From: Mycobacterium sp. E2733
GTDB lineage: Bacteria; Actinomycetota; Actinomycetes; Mycobacteriales; Mycobacteriaceae
Assembly (NCBI RefSeq): GCF_001667585.1
Contig: NZ_LZJZ01000111.1
Location: 20,993-84,992, forward strand
Direction: 5' to 3'
DNA: 64,000 nucleotides
The position numbers and the translations under genes are program-made. The first letter of the stretch is position 1. Each line of letters starts with the position of its first letter. Below the pieces are notes generated by a model. The model was not told the origin of the DNA. It did not search any database and worked only from the letters and a program-made list of their open reading frames with translations. Shown piece by piece: positions 24,564 to 34,966 of the stretch.

Positions 24564-25793
24564 ATGATGCCCGTGCCGAGTACACGCCCGCCCGGGGCCG
24601 CCCCCGCAGTCGCGCCGTTGGTCGCCATGGTCGGCGGCGGCCAGCTGGCCCGGATGACCCATCAGGCCGCGATCGCGCTGGGGCAGACCCTGCGGGTGCT
24701 GGCCACCGCTTCCGACGAGCCGGCCGCGCAGGTCACCCCCGACGTCACGATCGGCTCGCACACCGAGCTGGAAGACCTGCGCCGGGTCGCCGCCGGGGCC
24801 CATGTGCTGACGTTCGACCACGAGCATGTGCCGGGCGAGCTGCTGGACAAGCTGGTCGCCGAAGGCGTCAACGTCGCCCCACCGCCGCAGGCGCTGGTGC
24901 ACGCCCAGGACAAGCTGATCATGCGCCGGCGGTTGGAGGCGCTGGACGTTCCCGTGCCCCGCTACGCGGAAATCCGGAGCGTCGACGAACTCGATGCCTT
25001 CGCGCAGCGCATCGCCGGGCCCGTGGTCGTGAAAGCGGTCCGCGGCGGTTACGACGGGCGCGGGGTGCGGATGGCGCGCGACCCGTTGCACGCCCGGGAG
25101 ATCGCGGCCAGCTTCCTGGCCGACGGCGTGCCGGTGATGGCGGAGGAGCAGGTGGACCTGCGCCGCGAGCTGTCGGCGCTGGTGGCGCGCTCACCGTTCG
25201 GCCAGGGCGCGGCGTGGCCCGTCGTCGAGACGGTGCAAAAAGACGGGATCTGCGTGCAGGTGATCGCGCCCGCGCCCGGGCTGGCCGGCGAGCCGGCCGA
25301 GGCCGCCCAGCAGCTGGCGTTGCGCCTGGCCGCCGAGCTGGGCGTGGTCGGGGTGTTCGCGGTCGAGCTGTTCGAGACCACCGATGGCGAACTGCTGGTC
25401 AACGAGCTGGCGATGCGACCGCACAACTCCGGGCACTGGACCATGGACGGGGCCCGCACCAGCCAGTTCGAACAGCACCTGCGCGCGGTGCTGGACTATC
25501 CGCTGGGCGATACCGACGCCATCGCGCCGGTGACGGTGATGGCCAACGTGCTCGGCGCCGCGGAGCGGCCCGCCATGACGACGGATGAGCGGTTGCACCA
25601 CCTGTTCGCGCGGATGCCCGACGCCCGGGTGCACCTCTACGGGAAAGAGGAACGGCCCGGTCGCAAGGTCGGCCACGTCAATTTCCTGGGCACCGATATG
25701 GCGGAGGTGGCCGCGCTGCGGACGCGCGCTGAGCTGGCGGCACACTGGTTGTCGCACGGGCACTGGACGGACGGATGGGACCCGCATGACTAG
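24564..25793 (+). CDS. purK: N5-carboxyaminoimidazole ribonucleotide synthase
   Basis: A 409-aa ATP-grasp enzyme converting AIR, ATP and bicarbonate to N5-CAIR in purine synthesis. Visible are VAMVGGGQLARM at the N-terminus, VVKAVRGGYDGRGVRM in the ATP-grasp domain and VNELAMRPHNSGHWTMDG with the metal-binding residues. It begins MMPVPS; the second Met is equally possible. The last 8 bp overlap the purE start, so the two successive enzymes are coupled. Confidence 0.96.
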   Translation: MMPVPSTRPPGAAPAVAPLVAMVGGGQLARMTHQAAIALGQTLRVLATASDEPAAQVTPDVTIGSHTELEDLRRVAAGAHVLTFDHEHVPGELLDKLVAEGVNVAPPPQALVHAQDKLIMRRRLEALDVPVPRYAEIRSVDELDAFAQRIAGPVVVKAVRGGYDGRGVRMARDPLHAREIAASFLADGVPVMAEEQVDLRRELSALVARSPFGQGAAWPVVETVQKDGICVQVIAPAPGLAGEPAEAAQQLALRLAAELGVVGVFAVELFETTDGELLVNELAMRPHNSGHWTMDGARTSQFEQHLRAVLDYPLGDTDAIAPVTVMANVLGAAERPAMTTDERLHHLFARMPDARVHLYGKEERPGRKVGHVNFLGTDMAEVAALRTRAELAAHWLSHGHWTDGWDPHD

Positions 25794-26304
25794 TTGTGAC
25801 GCTCGCGTCGGGGTGATCATGGGCAGCGACAGCGACTGGTCGGTGATGGCCGACGCCGCGGCGGCGCTGGCCGAATTCGACATACCGGCCGAGGTTCGGG
25901 TGGTCTCGGCGCATCGCACGCCACAGGTGATGTTCGACTACGCGCGCGGCGCGGCCGACCGCGGCATCGAGGTGATCATCGACGGCGCCGGCGGCGCCGC
26001 CCACCTGCCCGGGATGGTCGCGTCGGCGACGCCGCTGCCGGTGATCGGGGTGCCGGTGCCGCTGGCGCGGCTGGACGGCCTCGACTCGTTGCTGTCGATC
26101 GTGCAGATGCCGGCGGGCGTCCCGGTGGCCACCGTCTCCATCGGCGGCGCCCGCAACGCGGGCCTGCTCGCCGTGCGCATCCTCGGCTCGTCCGACCCGG
26201 CGCTGCGGGCCCGCATCGTCCAGTTCCAAGGCCAGCTGGCCGAGAGCGTGCGCGCCAAGGATGAGGCGCTGCAGCGGCTGCACGGTAAAGTTACCGGTGA
26301 GTAG
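25786..26304 (+). CDS. purE: N5-carboxyaminoimidazole ribonucleotide mutase
   Basis: A 172-aa PurE with the substrate loop GVIMGSDSDWSVM, SAHRTPQ carrying the catalytic His, and GAGGAAHLPGMVAS and VPVATVSIGGARNAGLLAV. It moves the carboxyl group of N5-CAIR to carbon 4, giving CAIR. The ATG lies within the end of purK. The gene is followed after 14 bp by fadE25, in front of which is a perfect AAGGAGG site. Confidence 0.96.
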   Translation: MTSCDARVGVIMGSDSDWSVMADAAAALAEFDIPAEVRVVSAHRTPQVMFDYARGAADRGIEVIIDGAGGAAHLPGMVASATPLPVIGVPVPLARLDGLDSLLSIVQMPAGVPVATVSIGGARNAGLLAVRILGSSDPALRARIVQFQGQLAESVRAKDEALQRLHGKVTGE

Positions 26305-26318
26305 CAAGGAGGCTTGAG

Positions 26319-27488
26319 ATGGCTGGTTGGGCCGGAGACCCGTCGTTCGATTTGTTCCAGTTGCCCGAGGAGCACCGGGAGCTGCGGGCGGCGATTCGCG
26401 CGCTGGCGGAGAAGGAGATCGCCCCGCACGCCGCCGACGTGGACGAGAATTCGCGGTTCCCCGACGAGGCCCTCGAGGCGCTGAACGCGTCCGGCTTCAA
26501 CGCGGTCCACGTCCCCGAGGAGTACGGCGGCCAGGGCGCCGATTCCGTCGCGGCGTGCATCGTGATCGAGGAGGTCGCCCGCGTCGACGCTTCGGCGTCG
26601 CTGATCCCCGCGGTGAACAAGCTGGGCACCATGGGCCTGATCCTGCGCGGCTCCGACGAGCTGAAGAAGCAGGTGCTGCCGTCCATCGCCGACGGCACCG
26701 CGATGGCGTCCTACGCGCTGAGCGAGCGGGAAGCCGGCAGCGACGCGGCCTCGATGCGCACGCGCGCCAAGGCCGACGGCGACGACTGGATTCTCAACGG
26801 CGCCAAATGCTGGATCACCAACGGCGGCAAGTCGAGTTGGTACACCGTCATGGCCGTCACCGACCCGGACAAGGGCGCCAACGGCATCTCCTCGTTCATG
26901 GTGCACGCCGACGACGAGGGGTTCACCGTCGGTCCCAAAGAGAAGAAGCTCGGCATCAAGGGCTCCCCGACCACCGAGCTGTATTTCGAGAACTGCCGCA
27001 TCCCGGGCGACCGTGTCATCGGTGAGCCGGGCACCGGCTTCAAGACCGCGCTGGCGACGCTCGACCACACCCGGCCCACCATCGGCGCACAGGCGGTCGG
27101 CATCGCGCAGGGTGCGCTGGACGCCGCCATCGCGTACACCAAGGACCGCAAGCAGTTCGGCCGCCCGGTCAGCGACAACCAGGGCGTGCAGTTCATGCTC
27201 GCCGACATGGCGATGAAGGTGGAGTCCGCCCGGCTGATGGTGTACCACGCGGCCGCCCGCGCGGAGCGCGGCGAATCCAACCTGGGCTTCATCTCCGCGG
27301 CGTCCAAGTGCTGGGCCTCCGACGTCGCGATGGAGGTGACCACCGACGCGGTGCAGCTCTTCGGCGGCGCCGGCTACACCGTCGACTTCCCGGTCGAGCG
27401 GATGATGCGAGACGCCAAGATCACCCAGATCTACGAGGGCACGAACCAGATTCAGCGTGTGGTCATGTCGCGGGCGTTGCTGCGCTGA
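26319..27488 (+). CDS. fadE25: Acyl-CoA dehydrogenase
   Basis: A 389-aa acyl-CoA dehydrogenase. The FAD/substrate signature ASYALSEREAGSDAASM lies mid-domain, with WITNGG, and the catalytic Glu is in QIYEGTNQIQRVVMSRALLR near the C-terminus. It oxidises acyl-CoA at the alpha-beta bond with electrons passed to ETF. The strong AAGGAGG site 8 nt before the ATG suggests high expression. The order after purE matches M. tuberculosis Rv3274c. On its right begins a block that is not colinear with that genome. Confidence 0.93.
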   Translation: MAGWAGDPSFDLFQLPEEHRELRAAIRALAEKEIAPHAADVDENSRFPDEALEALNASGFNAVHVPEEYGGQGADSVAACIVIEEVARVDASASLIPAVNKLGTMGLILRGSDELKKQVLPSIADGTAMASYALSEREAGSDAASMRTRAKADGDDWILNGAKCWITNGGKSSWYTVMAVTDPDKGANGISSFMVHADDEGFTVGPKEKKLGIKGSPTTELYFENCRIPGDRVIGEPGTGFKTALATLDHTRPTIGAQAVGIAQGALDAAIAYTKDRKQFGRPVSDNQGVQFMLADMAMKVESARLMVYHAAARAERGESNLGFISAASKCWASDVAMEVTTDAVQLFGGAGYTVDFPVERMMRDAKITQIYEGTNQIQRVVMSRALLR

Positions 27489-27630
27489 CCTATAGGATCA
27501 CCGACGGTTAACCATTCGGGGTGGTGAGACCGCACGTAGAGTCGTGCGAATCGGTCTTGTCCGCGGCAGGGGGTCTGTCTCTCAGTGAACAGCGTGGCAT
27601 CTGCGCGCATCCCCGGATGACCGGGAATTG

Positions 27631-28821
27631 ATGCCTGTGCGCGCTCCCGTGACCCCGGCGGCCAGTTGGCAGTCGCTGTCTTTGCTGTTGGTCGAGGACG
27701 ACCGCGCCGATGCGGTGTTGGTGGAGGACCTGATCGCCGATGCGGTCGCCGATATCCGGGTGGTGTGGGCGCAGTCGATGGCCCACGCCGAGCGTGAGCT
27801 CGCCTCCGCCAGGCCCGACTGCGTGCTGCTGGACCTGAACCTGCCCGACGCCAACGGCATGGATGCGCTGGACCGCATCGCCAAGCGCGATGCCACCGTT
27901 CCGATCGTCGTGCTGACCGGGCTGAACGACGAGTACTTCGGCGCTTCCGCGGTCGCGGCCGGCGCCCAGGACTACCTGGTGAAGGGGCGGGTCGAGCCCG
28001 AGATGCTGCGGCGGGCGCTGCTGTACGCGATCGAGCGCAAGCGCGCCGAGCTGATCGCCGCCGACCTGCACGCGACCCAGCTGCGCGCCCGCGAGAACGC
28101 CCTGCTGGAGCGCGGCCTGCTGCCCTCCCCGGTGCTGCTGGACAACCCGGGCGTCGACATCGTCGCCCGATACCGGCCGAGCCGCGAGGACGCGCTGCTG
28201 TGCGGGGACTTCTACGACGTGGTCCAGACGCCCGACCGGGTCATTCACGTCCTGATCGGCGACGTCGCCGGGCACGGGCCGCACGAGGCCGCCCTGGGTG
28301 CGGCGCTGCGGATCGCCTTCCGCGCGCTCACCCTCGCCGGTGTGCGCGGGGTGGAACTGATGCGGCAACTCGAGCGGGTATTGCACTCCGAGCGGACCGA
28401 CACAGGCGTTTTCGCGACCGTGCTCAGCCTGGAGATCCAGGCCGACAGCTCGCGGATCACCGTCATCCGCGCCGGTCACCCGGGCATGCTGTTGCAGCGC
28501 GACGGCACGGTGGACTGGGTGGAGCCGCCGGGCGGTCCCGCGCTTGGCCTGCGCGCCGACAACTGGCCATGCCATGAGATGGAGTTCGCCGCGGGTCACG
28601 GCCTGCTGCTGCTGACCGACGGCCTGTTCGAGGGATATTCGGGACAGGGCACCCGGCGCCTCGGCGAGGACGGTCTGCTCGAGCTGGCCCGGTCGCACGC
28701 GAACCGGCCGGGTCCGGGGTTCGTCGACGCGCTCATCGACGGCGCCCAGCAACTCGCTCAGTCGCAGGGCGGGCTCACCGACGACATCGCCGTGCTGCGG
28801 GTCGAAAGGACCACCAGGTGA
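27631..28821 (+). CDS. Receiver-PP2C phosphatase response regulator (RsbU-like)
   Basis: A 396-aa two-domain protein. The receiver domain (about residues 15-130) has the acidic pair at 23-24, the phospho-acceptor Asp68 in VLLDLNLPD, Thr96 and Lys118. A short coiled linker (IERKRAELIAADLHATQ) leads to a SpoIIE/PP2C domain with metal ligands in CGDFYDVV (Asp193), IGDVAGHG (Asp211) and GLTDDIAVLRVER at the end. Such proteins dephosphorylate STAS anti-anti-sigma factors when the receiver is phosphorylated. An ATG is chosen with GGGAA upstream, though TTG one codon earlier is possible. The stop overlaps the kinase start (GTGA). A STAS protein and RsbW/SigF are encoded 13 kb away, so a link is attractive but unproven. 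Confidence 0.9.
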   Translation: MPVRAPVTPAASWQSLSLLLVEDDRADAVLVEDLIADAVADIRVVWAQSMAHAERELASARPDCVLLDLNLPDANGMDALDRIAKRDATVPIVVLTGLNDEYFGASAVAAGAQDYLVKGRVEPEMLRRALLYAIERKRAELIAADLHATQLRARENALLERGLLPSPVLLDNPGVDIVARYRPSREDALLCGDFYDVVQTPDRVIHVLIGDVAGHGPHEAALGAALRIAFRALTLAGVRGVELMRQLERVLHSERTDTGVFATVLSLEIQADSSRITVIRAGHPGMLLQRDGTVDWVEPPGGPALGLRADNWPCHEMEFAAGHGLLLLTDGLFEGYSGQGTRRLGEDGLLELARSHANRPGPGFVDALIDGAQQLAQSQGGLTDDIAVLRVERTTR

Positions 28822-30431
28822 CCCCGAGGTTGCGTCGACTGCGTCTGTCGCAGCTCACCGTGCGCGGCTGGCAGGCCCTCGTCCTGCTCAGCATGGGCGT
28901 GATGGTGCTCGCCGGCGCAGCCGTCGGCGCGCTGTTGCTGAACCGCACCGACGAGATGACGCACGAGCTGCTCGACAACATCCAGCCGGCGCGCGTGGCG
29001 GCCTTCCAACTGCAGGCCGCGCTGCGCGACCAGGAGACGGGCATCCGGGGCTACCTGATCGCCGGGGACCGGCAGTTCCTCACGCCGTACTACGACGGGC
29101 AGCACGCCGAACACGCTGCGGTCGAGGAGATCCGGCGCCGCCTGAGCCAGCGCCCGGACCTCATCGACGACCTCGACGCCATCGAGAACGCCGCGGCCAA
29201 GTGGCGGGCAAGCTACGCCGAACCGGTCATCGGCACCGTGATGCCGAACGGCAAGAACGTCGCGAGCAAGCCTTCGGCGGAGCGCGGCAAAATCGAATTC
29301 GACCATCTGCGTATGCTTTTCGACAGCCAGAACGCGAACCTGGCCGCCGCGCGGGCGGCCGCCGCGGGCGAACTCAAACGCGTCGACGCTTGGCGCGACA
29401 GGGCATTCGGCGCCATGGTGTTGCTGTTCTTCGTGACGGCCGGGCTGCTCGGGTTCCTGATCCGGGACACGGTCGCCCGCCCGCTCGCGGCGCTGGCCGC
29501 GGCGTGCCGACGGATCACCCAGGGCAGCTTCGATGAAAGCATCTCACCGCCGAAGCGGCCCAAAGACATTCGCGACATGGCGATCGACGTCGAAAACATG
29601 CGCAGGCGGATGGTCGACGAGCTCGTGACGTCGCGTTCGGCCCAGGCCCAGCTGGACGAGCAGGCGGCCGAATTACGCCGGTCCAACGCCGAACTCGAGC
29701 AGTTCGCCTACGTCGCGTCGCACGACCTGCAGGAGCCGCTGCGCAAGGTCGCCTCGTTCTGCCAGCTGCTGGAGCGGCGATACGCCGACAAGCTCGACGA
29801 ACGCGGGCTCGAATACATCGGATTCGCGGTCGACGGGGCCAAACGGATGCAGGCGCTGATCAACGACCTGCTCACCTTCTCGCGCGTCGGCCGGCTGGGC
29901 GCCACGGAAACCGACGTGGACCTCGACACGACGCTCAACTCCGGCCTGGCCAACCTGGCCACCGCGATCGAAGAGTCGGAGGCCGAAATCGTGCGCCCCG
30001 ATGCGCTCCCGCGGATCAAGGGCGACCCCATGCTGCTGACGATGCTGTGGCAGAACCTCATCGGCAACGCGGTGAAGTTCCGGCACAAAGATCGCCGGCC
30101 CCGCGTCGTCATCGACTGCGCGCCGGGCACCGGCAACCACGACGGCGAATGGTTGATCACCGTGTCGGACAACGGCATCGGCATCCCGGCCGAGTTCGCC
30201 GACAAGGTCTTCGTCATCTTCCAGCGCCTGCATGGCCGCGACGTGTACGCCGGGACCGGCGTCGGCCTCGCGCTGGTCAAGAAGATCGTGGAGCACCATG
30301 GCGGCACCATCCGGATCGACACGCCCCGCACCGAGGGCACGCGGTTCGAGTTCACACTGCCCATGCCCGAGCCCGAGCCCGTTGGCGAAGCAGACGCAGA
30401 CGCAGACGCTTTGGAAGGAGCGCCGCAATGA
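28818..30431 (+). CDS. CHASE3-HAMP sensor histidine kinase
   Basis: A 537-aa membrane kinase. It has a membrane helix at about residues 19-42, an extracytoplasmic CHASE3 domain (LRDQETGIRGYLIAGD is its hallmark), a second helix at 198-215, a HAMP domain, a coiled coil and a HisKA domain of the bacteriophytochrome type with His302 in FAYVASHDLQEPLRKV. The ATPase domain follows with QNLIGNAVKF, DNGIGIP and GTGVGLALVKKIVEHHGG. The tail is acidic and repetitive (EADADADALEG). The ligand is unknown. It is coupled by 4-bp overlaps to the receiver-PP2C gene before it and the receiver gene after it. Confidence 0.93.
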   Translation: MTPRLRRLRLSQLTVRGWQALVLLSMGVMVLAGAAVGALLLNRTDEMTHELLDNIQPARVAAFQLQAALRDQETGIRGYLIAGDRQFLTPYYDGQHAEHAAVEEIRRRLSQRPDLIDDLDAIENAAAKWRASYAEPVIGTVMPNGKNVASKPSAERGKIEFDHLRMLFDSQNANLAAARAAAAGELKRVDAWRDRAFGAMVLLFFVTAGLLGFLIRDTVARPLAALAAACRRITQGSFDESISPPKRPKDIRDMAIDVENMRRRMVDELVTSRSAQAQLDEQAAELRRSNAELEQFAYVASHDLQEPLRKVASFCQLLERRYADKLDERGLEYIGFAVDGAKRMQALINDLLTFSRVGRLGATETDVDLDTTLNSGLANLATAIEESEAEIVRPDALPRIKGDPMLLTMLWQNLIGNAVKFRHKDRRPRVVIDCAPGTGNHDGEWLITVSDNGIGIPAEFADKVFVIFQRLHGRDVYAGTGVGLALVKKIVEHHGGTIRIDTPRTEGTRFEFTLPMPEPEPVGEADADADALEGAPQ

Positions 30432-30868
30432 CATCCGAAGGCAGAGCGATCGACATCCTGCTCGTCGAGGACGACCCGGGCGACGAGCTCATCACGCGAG
30501 AAGCGTTCGAGCACAACAAATTCAAGAACCGGCTCCATGTCGCGCACGACGGAGAGGAAGGCCTCGACTATCTCTACCGGCGCGGCAGGTTCGAGGATGC
30601 ACCGCGGCCCGACCTCATCCTGCTGGACCTGAACCTGCCGAAGTACGACGGCCGCCAGCTGCTGGAGAAGATCAAGTCCGACCCCGACCTGGCCCGCATC
30701 CCGGTCGTCGTGCTCACCACCTCCTCGGCCGAGGAGGACATCCTGCGCAGCTACAAGCTGCACGCTAACGCCTATGTCACCAAGCCTGTCGACCTGGACC
30801 AGTTCATGAAGGCGGTCCGGCAGATCGACGAGTTCTTCGTCCAGGTGGTGCGGCTGCCCAGCCTGTAA
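30428..30868 (+). CDS. Single-domain response regulator (Rcp1-like)
   Basis: A 146-aa receiver with no output domain. The acidic pair lies in LLVEDDPGD, the phospho-acceptor is Asp67 in ILLDLNLPKYDG, then VVVLTTSS and the switch Lys in YVTKPVDLDQF. It resembles Rcp1, the partner of phytochrome-type kinases, which fits the HisKA type upstream. It could be a phosphate sink or phosphorelay intermediate competing with the receiver-PP2C protein. It ends 14 bp from the convergent pstA. Confidence 0.93.
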   Translation: MTSEGRAIDILLVEDDPGDELITREAFEHNKFKNRLHVAHDGEEGLDYLYRRGRFEDAPRPDLILLDLNLPKYDGRQLLEKIKSDPDLARIPVVVLTTSSAEEDILRSYKLHANAYVTKPVDLDQFMKAVRQIDEFFVQVVRLPSL

Positions 30869-30882
30869 GGCTCACTCCTCGC

Positions 30883-31743
30883 TCACGCTTTCGTGTTCCG
30901 TTCTGCGCGCCAGGCGATCAACCGCCCCGTGACGATGAGCAGCAGCAGGAAAACGATCAGCAGCAGGGCCGCGTCATAAGACAGGTCCTGCGCCGTCTTC
31001 GACGGCAGGTTGTAGAACGTCCAAATCGGATAGGTCAGGTAACCGACCTGCGAGTGGGTGAGTTGTCCCGTCGGAAGGGAATTCGACCATCCCGCCGTGT
31101 ACAGCATCGGCGCCGTCTCGCCGACCACCAGCGCGATCGCCAGCAGCATGCCGGTGACGATCCCTGGCACCGCCGTTTTCAGCACAATCTTGCGCAGCGT
31201 CCAGGTGACGGGAAGCCCCAGCGCCTCCGCGCCCTCCCGGTACGCGGTCGGCACCTGGCCCAGGGCGGACTCGGTGGCCTTCGCGATGTACGGGATGCTG
31301 AGAACCGACAGGGTCAACACCCCGGCCGCTAACGAGAACCCCCAGTCGAAGTTCACCACAAGCGCGAGATAGCCGACGTAGCCGAGCACGATGGAGGGGA
31401 TACCGGACAGCACCTCGTAGGCGCCGCGCAAGATCGATCGCTTTCTGCCGGTTGCGAATTCGGATAGGTAAATCCCGGTCAACACGCTGACCATCCCGCC
31501 TACGAGCATGACCCCGAGACAAAGGACAACCGTCCCGACGATCGCGTTGCGCAGGCCACCGCCGTTGCCTTGCGTATCGTGCACCAGCACGCTGAAGTGA
31601 AACACCGGCAACGCGCGGGCGACGACTCCGACCAGCATCCACAACGTCGGGGCGATCACCGCCGCCAGGCAGCAGAAGCAAGCCGCCCAGAACAGCGCGT
31701 TCATGCCTTTGCGCCGAGCGCGTACCGACCGCAGTTGGCTCAC
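30883..31743 (-). CDS. pstA: Phosphate ABC transporter permease PstA
   Basis: A 286-aa inner-membrane permease with six hydrophobic segments. The cytoplasmic ABC-contact loop lies around YIAKATESALGQVPTAYREGAEALGLPVTWTLRKIVL. It pairs with PstC to make the membrane channel for phosphate driven by PstB. The start overlaps the pstC stop by 4 bp. It is the last gene of pstB-pstS-pstC-pstA on the minus strand and the counterpart of the M. tuberculosis pstA2 position. Confidence 0.95.
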   Translation of the reverse strand: MSQLRSVRARRKGMNALFWAACFCCLAAVIAPTLWMLVGVVARALPVFHFSVLVHDTQGNGGGLRNAIVGTVVLCLGVMLVGGMVSVLTGIYLSEFATGRKRSILRGAYEVLSGIPSIVLGYVGYLALVVNFDWGFSLAAGVLTLSVLSIPYIAKATESALGQVPTAYREGAEALGLPVTWTLRKIVLKTAVPGIVTGMLLAIALVVGETAPMLYTAGWSNSLPTGQLTHSQVGYLTYPIWTFYNLPSKTAQDLSYDAALLLIVFLLLLIVTGRLIAWRAERNTKA

Positions 31744-32815
31744 GTCAAACCCCTCGTCCGACCGGCAGCGCTCGACCGGACGCCCGGCGCACCAGCGCGC
31801 GGGCGGCCACGTTGGTCAGCAAGGTGATCACCATCAGCACCAGGGAGACCTCGGCAAGTGTCTTGACCGCGAAGTTGGTGGAGTCCGTCATGGCCGAATC
31901 CAGTTGCGAGACAACGGTTGCTGCGATGGTGGTCATGGTCGAGTAGATGTTCCTGGGCATCGCGCCCAACTCCGCGCCGGACACCATCGCCACGGCCATC
32001 GTCTCCCCGAGCGCCCGCCCGAGTCCCAGGACCACGGAGCCGACGACGCCGCTGGACACCCACGGCAGGGTGACCCGGCGCGCGCACTCCCAGTCGGACA
32101 TGCCAAGCGCGGTGGCGCCCTCGCGGGGCAGCGACGGAACTCCTCGGAACAGGTCGCGACAGGTGCTGGCGATGATGGGGATGATCATCACCGCCAGCAC
32201 CAGACCGGAAACCAACATGCCCTCGCCGTTCCCGGTGTTGCCGCGGAAGTAGTTCAGCACCGGCACATCTGGTGCGTTGCGGGCGATCATTGGGGCGATG
32301 TGGTGGGCGATGAACGGGCCGAAGGTCATGGCGCCCCACAGGCCGACCACGACGCTCGGAATGCCGGCGAGCAATTCGAGCACCATGCCGACGGCCGCGG
32401 CCAGACGTTTCGGCAGTTTCTCCACGATCGCAAACGCCGCGCCGACGGACACCGGCACCGCGATGATCAACGCGATCCCCGAGCTCGCCAGCGTGCCGAC
32501 GATGAGCGGCAATGCGCCGTATTCGACGCTGAGTGGATGCCAGACACCATGGGTGACAGCGTTTGTGCCGTACAGGTTTCCCGGGTTCCATTCCGTGCCG
32601 GTCAAGAAGTGCAGCCCGTTGACCCTGATCGCGCCCGCCGCCTCGAATACGAGCGTGGCCAACACGAACAACAGCGCGAGAAGCGGGATCACCGCACTTA
32701 TCCCACCGGCCCACCGCACCGCAAGGCCGGCGCGGCTGACGGTACGGACGCGGCCCCGCATGCGCGCGAGGACGGCCGGGCGGCCGGGCGTCCGCGGGTG
32801 GACTGAGGCGGTCAC
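31740..32815 (-). CDS. pstC: Phosphate ABC transporter permease PstC
   Basis: A 356-aa permease. A basic cytoplasmic N-terminus precedes six hydrophobic segments, a longer periplasmic loop and the ABC-contact loop around STCRDLFRGVPSLPREGATALGMSDWECARRVTLPW. It forms the transmembrane pore with PstA. A GTG start lies 8 bp downstream of the pstS stop and the stop overlaps pstA. Confidence 0.95.
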
Positions 32816-32823
32816 GCGTCTAC

Positions 32824-33948
32824 CTAGCCGGCGATCTGGGCGATCTGGGCGTCGGACAACTTCACCAGCGACGCCGGCAACGGCTGGAAGTGAACCGCAT
32901 CCAGGAACGAGGGGCTGCTCCCGTCGGTGACCGCCCAGTGCAGGAAGGCCTGCAACGTCTGTGCCGTGGCGGCGTCCTTCTGGCTGTTGTAGACGACGGC
33001 GTACTCGTAGTAGACGATCGGGTAGCCGTCAGCGGCGGGGCCGTTGATCAGTGAGATCGCCTGGTCTGCCGGGGTCTGCGAGGCGAAGCCGTTGGCCTCG
33101 GCCACAACGGCTTGCGCGTCGGGCAGCAGGTACTTGCCGGAGGCGTTTCCCAATTCGGCTTCGCCCAGACCCTTCTGGCTGGCCTGGTCGAGGTAGCTGC
33201 TGCCGATGTAGGCCACGCAGCCCAGGGTGTCAGCGCAGCCGGTGACCATCCCGCCGGCGCCGTTCTCGCCGAGGGCGCCCGGCACCGCCGGGAAGTCGAC
33301 GGTGGTGCCGAAGCCCGGCGACTTCCCCCAGCCGTCGGGGTCTTGCTTCGACAGGTACTGGGTGAACACGAAGGTATCGCCGGCCCCGTCGGAACGATGC
33401 AGCGGAACCACCGGGGTGGCCGGCAGGTTCACCCCGGGGTTGAGGGCGGCGATCTGCGGGTCGTTCCAGGTTTTGATCTTGCCCTGATACATGGCCCCCA
33501 GCACCTTGCCGTTCAGCTTGAGGTGCTCGGTGACGCCCGGCAGGTTGTAGTTGACCTGCTCGGCGGAAATGGCCAACGCGATGTTCATCAGCCCCTTGTG
33601 CGCGGCCATGTCACCTTTGGACAGGTAAGCGCCCGAGGCGCCGATGTCGACCGCGCGCGCAGCGGCCTGTGCGATACCCGCGCCCGAGCCGGTGGCACCT
33701 GTGGTGATCGTTACGTTGGGGTATTTCGAGTGAAAGGCCGAAACCCACTGATTCATCAGGGGATACAGCTCGGTGGCGCCGGTCTCCGTCAACGCCAAGT
33801 TGGTCGTCGCGGGCGTAGTCGCGGGGCTGCCGGTGGTAGCGCCTGGGCTCGGCTGACCGCCCGGTTTGTTCGAACCGCAGGCGGCCGCGATCAGGACCAG
33901 CGGCACGGTGGCGGAGAGAGCCAACATCATTTGCAGACGATTTTTCAC
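32824..33948 (-). CDS. pstS: Phosphate-binding lipoprotein PstS (PstS1-like)
   Basis: A 374-aa lipoprotein. The signal ends in the lipobox AAAC with Cys24, and a Pro/Thr/Gly-rich linker tethers the binding domain. TETGATELYPLMNQW, TGATGSGAGIAQAAARAVDIGASGAYLS and HRSDGAGDTFVFTQYL carry the Ser/Thr/Asp ligands that hold phosphate. It delivers phosphate to PstC/PstA. By gene order and sequence type it is the equivalent of the 38-kDa antigen PstS1. A different PstS paralogue is encoded across the divergent promoter. Confidence 0.93.
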   Translation of the reverse strand: MKNRLQMMLALSATVPLVLIAAACGSNKPGGQPSPGATTGSPATTPATTNLALTETGATELYPLMNQWVSAFHSKYPNVTITTGATGSGAGIAQAAARAVDIGASGAYLSKGDMAAHKGLMNIALAISAEQVNYNLPGVTEHLKLNGKVLGAMYQGKIKTWNDPQIAALNPGVNLPATPVVPLHRSDGAGDTFVFTQYLSKQDPDGWGKSPGFGTTVDFPAVPGALGENGAGGMVTGCADTLGCVAYIGSSYLDQASQKGLGEAELGNASGKYLLPDAQAVVAEANGFASQTPADQAISLINGPAADGYPIVYYEYAVVYNSQKDAATAQTLQAFLHWAVTDGSSPSFLDAVHFQPLPASLVKLSDAQIAQIAG

Positions 33949-33992
33949 GGTCCTTGCCCTTCTCTATCTTTTCGCGCCTCCCAGATGGCGCC

Positions 33993-34841
<849 letters not shown>

Positions 34842-34943
34842 CTACTGCCGATGCTACGTGCGTCTGCCCTCGCAGGGCTGGTCGCGGTTCATACTCTGTC
34901 AATCTTCCAAGGCGTTGCTCACCAACCGCTCAGCTCTGAGAAT

Positions 34944-34966
34944 TTTGTACATCGACGTTTGTACAT
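34944..34966. repeat. Two TTTGTACAT direct repeats in the pst control region
   Basis: Identical 9-mers at 34944 and 34958 are offset by 14 bp, and each contains the palindrome TGTACA. A looser third copy, TTTGTTCAC, starts at 34973. The spacing is not the 11 bp of a Pho box, so this may be a separate regulator site. Confidence 0.6.
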
